DNA of 64,000 nucleotides from Azolla caroliniana (taxonomy: Eukaryota > Polypodiophyta), in NCBI GenBank assembly GCA_043228905.1, contig JBHGNT010000009.1, forward strand, positions 3,100,001 through 3,164,000, read 5' to 3'. Shown one piece after another: positions 59,641 to 64,000 of this stretch. The notes beneath the pieces were generated by a model. The model did not search any database and was not told where the DNA came from. It worked only from the letters and a program-made list of their open reading frames with translations. The translations under genes were made by a program, and so were the position numbers. Position 1 is the stretch's first letter, and the number at the start of each line of letters is the position of its first letter.

Positions 59641-59698
59641 GGTTCGAAACCTAGTTATCTCACCTCTCTATTACATACTTCATACATATCTCTTTTAA
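58595..59698 (+). CDS. L1-type LINE reverse transcriptase C-terminal part
   Basis: 367 codons open. YWNKEKLSLAGRVVVANSVL, IWHIASTWLLSRSIMLKVQR, LIRNFIWGNTIADNSVAKVA, WSVLIQSKQKGGLGLIDPFM, followed by WKKLWIQHLHKVKPSVGG. This is the region after the RT palm in plant L1 elements (the SxAGRxxLxxxVL and FLW/IWG..... K..GGLG blocks). The catalytic RT motifs lie upstream and are not present. The last ~20 codons lie in flanking DNA. Confidence 0.8.
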   Translation: MVLIYWNKEKLSLAGRVVVANSVLLSSIWHIASTWLLSRSIMLKVQRLIRNFIWGNTIADNSVAKVAWSVLIQSKQKGGLGLIDPFMQSKALIAKHVVRSLLPGDELWKKLWIQHLHKVKPSVGGQWHDSLRWFFNSDFPLPKSNVGSLRFFSGIFRAWETLRQALVFLPPKNYHQFMCQPLIWNPLFTDEAACVLGLRPRLFWPAMDSGLARTVVDWIKFLQTSAHDQKSMLSNLRGARIMVSQLSMVYQVTLPTLQFDYVQSWYGMFSTFNILIGARLYHHNGNFNCYEVLDNGRLILVAEESSIMSNAKQLPMRVIARLDKKIFSDPSPLIANYASHIWVLHSRPLVRNLVISPLYYILHTYLF

Positions 59699-59721
59699 TT
59701 CATTAAATGCCACTATGAAAT

Positions 59722-59785
59722 GTAGGGGTTGAACCCATGACCTCCTGGTCTCCATTGGGCAACCTTACCAAGTAAGCTACATGCA
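59722..59785 (-). other. Antisense tRNA-like sequence
   Basis: On the minus strand TGTAGCTTACTTGGTAAGG (A-box-like) and GGGTTCAACCCCTACA (B-box and 3' acceptor), whose ends TGTAG / CTACA pair. About 64 bases. Lies in the second half of the interrupted ChrC-2 LTR. Confidence 0.45.
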
Positions 59786-59917
59786 TTTGGGCTCTCTCTC
59801 TCTCTCTCTCCTTCTCTCACGAGTCTCCACATACTTTTTACCTTCTTAGTACTAATCCTCATTCTTCCTCTCTATCTTTAATACTAATTCTCCCTGTCTC
59901 TAATACTATCTCTGACA

Positions 59918-60240
59918 GTGGTGGAGGCAGGGAAGGAAATGATATGGATGAAGAACTTTCTCAGTGAACTGGGTATGAAGCAAGAAAGATTATTGCTCCA
60001 CTGTGATAATCAAAGTGCCATACATCTAGCTAAGAACATTGGGTATCACTCTCGGACCAAGCACATACGGAGGAGGTATCAGTGGTTGCGAGAGAAGGAG
60101 GAGACAAAATTTACCCTTGTGAAGATCCATACTGACAATAATGGATCTGACATGCTCAACCTACCTATGGACAAACTCAGAGTTAGTCGACAGAAGACCG
60201 GAATGTCCGACTCTGCCAATAGGAGTGAAGTGGGTGTTTG
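59918..60240 (+). CDS. Copia-1 RNase H C-terminal end
   Basis: VEAGKEMIWMKNFLSELGMK, LLLHCDNQSAIHLAKNIGYH (catalytic Asp in HCDNQSA), SRTKHIRRRYQWLREKEETK, then DMLNLPMDKLRV, typical end of copia pol. It is the only pol part left after the pre-integrase at 41840. PPT-like AGGAGTGAAGTGGGTGTT just before the LTR. Confidence 0.9.
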
Positions 60241-60774
60241 TTAGGAATATGTCCCTCCTATGGAAGGAGTCGACAGTCAAAGTCGAGGAAGAAGTCGGCA
60301 GTCGGATCAAACAGCGAGTCGACTAGGAGAGTCAACATGCAGAGTCGACTGTGTTGGATAAATGGTCCAAGTCTAAGATGAGACCGACTAGTCAGGTTGA
60401 CGGGATAGTCAACACAAGAGTCGACTAGTCGAGCCGATTAGACAGTCAACACAAGAGTCGATCAATCGGTTGTTTAACTGAGATTATTATCTAATAGTAA
60501 TAATAATAACCGTTATATTTGTAAATAGCCCATACTATGTATGAGTATAAATACACCCAAGGGAAACAGAAGTAGCATTGAACATAACAAAGTGTGTCTG
60601 TACAGAGTGCAATAGAGTTCGAGAGAGAGTAGGAAAAGAGTAGGAAGAGAAAGGAGAGTGTAAGTGTGAGTGTGCACGATACCTCTGTCATTGTGAATCT
60701 CTGTTTCCACGTGGTTTTCTTCCCACTTTAGGTTTCCACGTTAAATACTCTGTACTACTGTGCATTCTGTGTAT
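60239..60774 (+). repeat. Copia-1 3' LTR, interrupted
   Basis: TGTTAGGAATATGTCCC to CATTCTGTGTAT, then foreign DNA from about 60775; the last ~70 bases found in the 5' LTR are absent. Extra GAGTCGACTAGTCGAG-type repeats compared with the 5' LTR. Confidence 0.85.
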
Positions 60775-61133
60775 AACACGTTCGCGTTCACAAGTGGAAG
60801 GATCGCGCATAAATGGAAGGATAAGGGTAATTTTAGGGGTTTTTCAATGATTTTACAAAACACATTGATACCAGTATCATACAAGTTCAAACATACTATG
60901 AAAAAGGTTAAAAATCCACTATTTTCGTGATTTAGAAGTAACTAAAAAAAGACGAATTTCAAAAACGTACATTCTCAATTTATATCAAAAACTTTACAAC
61001 CAATGTTATTTTATAAGAAACGATTTTTGGGAAATCATAAGAATTCAAAACACATGATTTTATATTACTCGATTTGTTACAAGCGGAATGTAGTTACACT
61101 TAATAGCCAAATATACATTCATGATAGAGTCCT
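60775..61133 (-). other. 3' flank of DUF7869-like gene
   Basis: AT-rich, no open frames of note. It begins with ACACGTTCGCG at the junction with the copia LTR, which may be one end of a mobile element carrying the gene. No inverted partner found before the window ends. Confidence 0.35.
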
Positions 61134-62714
61134 TTACGGAGAATCACTACTATAACTAATATACAATGACGATTCCTCCTCATCATCCTCGGATGTACCA
61201 ATCAGTGCATTATCTTCGTCATAAACCAAATGGTTTGACTCTAGATTATATGTAGCAGATCTCGTTTGCCTTTGACTCGAGCCACCTTGTAGACCTGATA
61301 ATTTTTCTTTTATTATATCTATTGTTGACTTCCTCAATCGTTCGGCTTTTGTAAGTGTGAAGTCGTACACGATGATATCCACATCAGAGATATCAAGGGT
61401 CGAGGTGTTACGAATGTTTCGCTTCCTCTTCCTACCTCCCCTTCTTGTTTGGCATTCAATCATCTCCAATGTATACTTACCTGTAAAAGCATTTGCACTT
61501 CTAGTGTTGTACCAATGAACATTTATAGACTTGATCGTGTTTTCTATTTCATGCATTAGCACTTCTAGAATTTTACCAACCCAAAATTGGTGGCCATGTG
61601 AGTTCTCATCAGCCGGCGTTGCAATCAACATCCCCGCGGTGAGCTCTTGCAAATTTCCTTGCCATCTAGCTTCGGCTGCTTTCGTCATCCTTGGTCCCAC
61701 ATAAATGTCTCTTTGTTGTGGATGGACCAAGCTGTCATTAATCGCATTTACTAGTCGCTCCGGACTTCTATTTACGCGATCATGTTGCAGCGACCATGTG
61801 AATGGCGTTTCCAAATTCCAATTATCAACAGATACACAATTGTCTATAATTTCATTCTGATCACTATAAAATACATCCCACCATGACGTGTCTTGTTGTG
61901 CGGCATATTTCTTGGCGGCCTCAATATGCTTTCTTTTTTCTTCTAAGGCTTGGAGCCATGACCGTTTTTGTTCTGATACCAAGTCGCTCTGCAACTGTCC
62001 TTTCTTCTCAATTGGCATTTGCTTAGCTCCATGGACAATTGTACTCGGCATACAAAGTAATAACTGGCAACCACCTTCAAGTTCCCATGTTGTAGAAGAT
62101 GAATATTGTTTAGCATACAAAAGTGTAGAACCACTTATTCCATTTTTCTTTATCAAAAACATGTGATTGAAACTTATATTGTTTAACTGAGCAAGCACTT
62201 TAACATTCCCACCACCCCCATCTAATATATATCTCTTAAAGTCATATACCTCCTTCAAGTGTAACACTTTTGGGCGTGGTGTATATGCATCACAAATGAC
62301 ATCAAATAGTTTAGGTAAAGTGAAAGCATCATGCCGAGACAACTGTCTGGAGAATGTGCTAAACATCTGATCTATATGGTCATGTGTGTGGCCAACCAAA
62401 AGGAAATTGACTTTCACTTTCCTAAACAATTCTAGGTTGACCAACATACTTAGATAGCCAAATACAGTTGAATTTTTGTTCTCTCTAGCAGTATTGTCCA
62501 ATTGAATGTATAGAACAGGGGGGAAAGGTTGTCCCCAAGACATCAAAACTCGGTGAATCACTGTAACTGTTAGGTTAGGGTCATTGTGAACATTGGGGTA
62601 AGTAATGAAGACGTGAGGTCGAACAGACCTATTATAAGCCAAGCATCCCACCAAGTGCATTTGAACAAGGCACTCATCATTGACATCTTTGGGGAGCCTC
62701 CGCATATGCGGCAA
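61134..62714 (-). CDS. DUF7869-like protein, C-terminal part (after in-frame TAG)
   Basis: 526 codons open; same frame as 62727-63560, from which a single TAG (62727-62729) separates it. Acidic motifs LYIQLDNTARENKN (about 70-81) and LLVGHTHDHIDQMFS (about 106-119), with the upstream MIDGMD, give a D...D...D pattern seen in DUF7869-type proteins and suggestive of an RNase-H-like fold. A later segment (LTAGMLIATPADE, FWVGKILEVL, INVHWYNTRSANAF) may be BAH-like. Basic RRGGRKRKRN at about 425. Function unproven; family members are often transposon-borne. Confidence 0.7.
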   Translation of the reverse strand: MPHMRRLPKDVNDECLVQMHLVGCLAYNRSVRPHVFITYPNVHNDPNLTVTVIHRVLMSWGQPFPPVLYIQLDNTARENKNSTVFGYLSMLVNLELFRKVKVNFLLVGHTHDHIDQMFSTFSRQLSRHDAFTLPKLFDVICDAYTPRPKVLHLKEVYDFKRYILDGGGGNVKVLAQLNNISFNHMFLIKKNGISGSTLLYAKQYSSSTTWELEGGCQLLLCMPSTIVHGAKQMPIEKKGQLQSDLVSEQKRSWLQALEEKRKHIEAAKKYAAQQDTSWWDVFYSDQNEIIDNCVSVDNWNLETPFTWSLQHDRVNRSPERLVNAINDSLVHPQQRDIYVGPRMTKAAEARWQGNLQELTAGMLIATPADENSHGHQFWVGKILEVLMHEIENTIKSINVHWYNTRSANAFTGKYTLEMIECQTRRGGRKRKRNIRNTSTLDISDVDIIVYDFTLTKAERLRKSTIDIIKEKLSGLQGGSSQRQTRSATYNLESNHLVYDEDNALIGTSEDDEEESSLYISYSSDSP

Positions 62715-62726
62715 GCATGTCTTCTT

Positions 62727-63560
62727 CTAGTCCATGCCATCTATCATTAAGCACATGTATTGTTCAGGCCTCTTCAAACACTTCTCTCTATGATGCATCG
62801 CCTTCCTTCGTTCTAAGGATTGTGCCTCACGATGCTCTTGTAGTAACTTCTTACTCGTATCCTTTTCCATTGATGTCTTTGCACCTTTAGCCAAACTTTT
62901 AAGATTTGCACAAATGGAGCAATACCCCATACGTACTTTACGAGGAATAATAACATTTGAAAACCGAGCTCTCCATAATCTTGTGAATTGGCTATAGGTG
63001 ATAGACTTATTACGTGAGCCCAGCATTTCAGATCGATAGACATCATAAACTTCCCGACGGGTATAATTATCAGAAAGATGCATCCTACCTGTAGTGGGCA
63101 TTACTTCACAATTTAACTGAAAGTAAGTTTTCATCCAGCCAATAGCTAGTCTTCCAATTGCACCTTTCATACTTGGAACCTCTTTACAATTGAGCATTTG
63201 ATCCCCGCTAAGTAGACGTTGTTGTACTCTATGTAGCCGCATGTTACTAACACATAACGCAATTTTGAATGCAACTCTACATATCTGTTGCGCATGGAAG
63301 ATATAATACTCGAATGATACTTTGATCCCCGTACATTTGTCAGATACTAGTTGCATATGTGATCCGAGGTAAGTGTCTTGCTCATCACCGGTCATCGAAA
63401 AATAGTATCGCCTTAATTCTCGCAACTTTGATTTTCCAATCATAGACATACAACCACGGGCACAACATATTTTGTTGACATCAAATCCAATCTGTTTATG
63501 TGATGTCACCAAGCTAAATCTAGCTAGACGAATTCTTCGTGGGATTCTTCTAATATGCAT
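62727..63560 (-). CDS. DUF7869-like protein, N-terminal part (ends at in-frame TAG)
   Basis: 277 codons. CCARGCMSMIGKSKLRELRR near residue 32, YYFSMTGDEQDTYLGSHMQL, CRVAFKIALCVSNMRLHRVQ, MGYCSICANLKSL (CxxC) near 220, a Lys/Glu-rich helix, and the terminal CLMIDGMD. The next codon is TAG and then KKTCLPHMRRLPKD continues in frame, where relatives have Gln. So this is one gene of about 809 codons with one nonsense change, C-to-T. Intronless over its length. The start may lie further upstream. Confidence 0.7.
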   Translation of the reverse strand: MHIRRIPRRIRLARFSLVTSHKQIGFDVNKICCARGCMSMIGKSKLRELRRYYFSMTGDEQDTYLGSHMQLVSDKCTGIKVSFEYYIFHAQQICRVAFKIALCVSNMRLHRVQQRLLSGDQMLNCKEVPSMKGAIGRLAIGWMKTYFQLNCEVMPTTGRMHLSDNYTRREVYDVYRSEMLGSRNKSITYSQFTRLWRARFSNVIIPRKVRMGYCSICANLKSLAKGAKTSMEKDTSKKLLQEHREAQSLERRKAMHHREKCLKRPEQYMCLMIDGMD

Positions 63561-63569
63561 AGGGCTCCC

Positions 63570-64000
63570 AGATTTCTCTTCCTGCTTAGAGGTTGGTGTA
63601 ACCTTGTTACAGTCTAATTCTCTGTTCTGACCATCGCCTGTAAGGAATAGACGCTTCTATTCACCTTCACCGCTCGGCCACAACCGAGTAAGCACGAATC
63701 AATGGAGCAGAAAATAGGAACCACAAAGAGAAACAAAACGCGAGCACACAGGGATTAACGTGGAAAACCCTAGACGGGAAAAACCACGGGAGTACAAGAC
63801 TCCAAACCAACACTATACAGAGAAGTATACAATGGCGAGCTGCAAGGCGACGACCTTGAGCTCGCTGTCCTCGCCACAGGCGGCGGAAATACACAGAGGC
63901 GTCTACCTCTTCCTCTCTCGCGCTCTGTCTCTCTCTCTCTCACGGCTGCTCTCTCTTCACTCCTCTTGAGTGGAAAAACAGAAAAATGAGTAGCAACAGC
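63570..64000 (-). other. Copia-like LTR/leader upstream of the DUF7869-like gene
   Basis: The minus strand carries GGTTTTTCCCGTCTAGGG, TTTTCCACGTTAATCCC, resembling the R/U5 part of copia-1 (GGTTTTCTTCCCGCTTTAGG, TTTCCACGTTAAA), then a PBS-like GATGGTCAGAACAGAG near 63620-63640. (GA)n near 63935-63953. It reads toward the gene. Open frames here are not convincing. Confidence 0.45.

Larger units (their letters stand above)
41842..59917 (+). mobile_element. ChrC-2: chromovirus inside copia-1, 3' half
   Basis: Starts within RNase H at 41842, then integrase to 43939. It is interrupted by GypB-3 (43940-58087) and resumes with the chromodomain 58088-58310 and 3' LTR 58316-59917 (carrying a LINE fragment). 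A solo LTR sits at 42319-42783. The 5' LTR, gag and RT are missing. Confidence 0.88.
58316..59917 (+). repeat. ChrC-2 3' LTR, interrupted by a LINE fragment
   Basis: Starts TGTTGTGATATGG, with a heat-shock element GAACATTCTAGAAACTTC (58469-58486), an antisense tRNA-like module at about 58330-58402 (perfect B-box GGTTCGAATCC on the minus strand at 58347-58357), and ends TACTATCTCTGACA at 59917. The interior 58491-59790 is foreign. Confidence 0.8.
39928..60774 (+). mobile_element. Copia-1: Ty1/copia element, outermost layer of the nest
   Basis: 5' LTR 39928-40530, PBS, gag, protease and pre-integrase up to 41841; the RNase H end resumes at 59918 and the 3' LTR starts at 60239, itself interrupted at 60774. 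Integrase and most of RT are missing, so a deletion accompanied or followed insertion of ChrC-2. The two LTRs are clearly the same family but differ by indels. Confidence 0.88.

Noticed and set aside
63667-63894. 75-codon hydrophobic protein upstream of the DUF7869-like gene
   Set aside because: It lies in a copia-like LTR region and has no recognisable signal or family.

Overview
This window looks like a stretch of a large, retrotransposon-packed land-plant nuclear genome. The evidence is Ty1/copia and Ty3/gypsy elements primed by initiator-Met tRNA, chromodomain gypsy elements, an APE-type LINE, and a sterol 4-alpha-methyl oxidase fragment of the plant SMO1 type. The element types (a gypsy lineage whose reverse transcriptase reads like fungal gypsy elements, and transposase-like genes that I associate with non-seed plants and animals) make a fern or lycophyte plausible. 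The sequence does not prove this. No intact single-copy host gene is visible.

Layout. 1-3960: a LINE with endonuclease and reverse transcriptase, broken by one nonsense codon and two frameshifts. 4684-5298: SMO1 pseudogene. 5300-7091: purine-rich and LTR-like debris. 7096-18888: a minus-strand gag-only LTR element (NA-1) with GC-rich diverged tandem repeats, split by a minus-strand gag-pol element (GypA-1, 9531-16490). 18893-22250: the remains of a multi-exon, minus-strand transposase-like gene cut by NA-1. That gene in turn interrupts a minus-strand GypB element (GypB-1, 23567-26724). 26725-28511: unassigned DNA, then a second gag-only element (NA-2). 28516-33880: chromovirus ChrC-1 (minus), carrying an internally deleted sibling (ChrC-mini, 29780-30879). 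33881-35105: 3' end of a GypA element (plus). 35200-35608: copia LTR. 35609-38201: GypB-2 (minus). 39928-60774: a deep nest on the plus strand in which copia-1 contains chromovirus ChrC-2, which contains GypB-3 (43940-58087, TSD ACCTC), which contains GypA-2 (48069-55034, minus, TSD ACGT). Two solo LTRs and a LINE fragment lie inside the nest. 61134-63560: a minus-strand DUF7869-like gene split by one TAG codon.

How the parts relate. GypA (gag, zinc knuckle, an Asp-His-Gly protease, RT, RNase H, integrase) and the gag-only NA elements share LTR ends and primer-binding site, so GypA is the likely donor of enzymes for NA. GypB copies share a leader with repeated GAGGT-NNNN-ACCTC hairpins. ChrC LTRs carry heat-shock-element arrays upstream of the TATA box and antisense tRNA-like modules at their 5' edge. 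Nearly every coding copy has nonsense codons of the type produced by C-to-T change, as expected of methylated, silenced repeats. Coordinates of LTR ends were read by eye. Family names GypA, GypB, ChrC and NA are labels for this window only.
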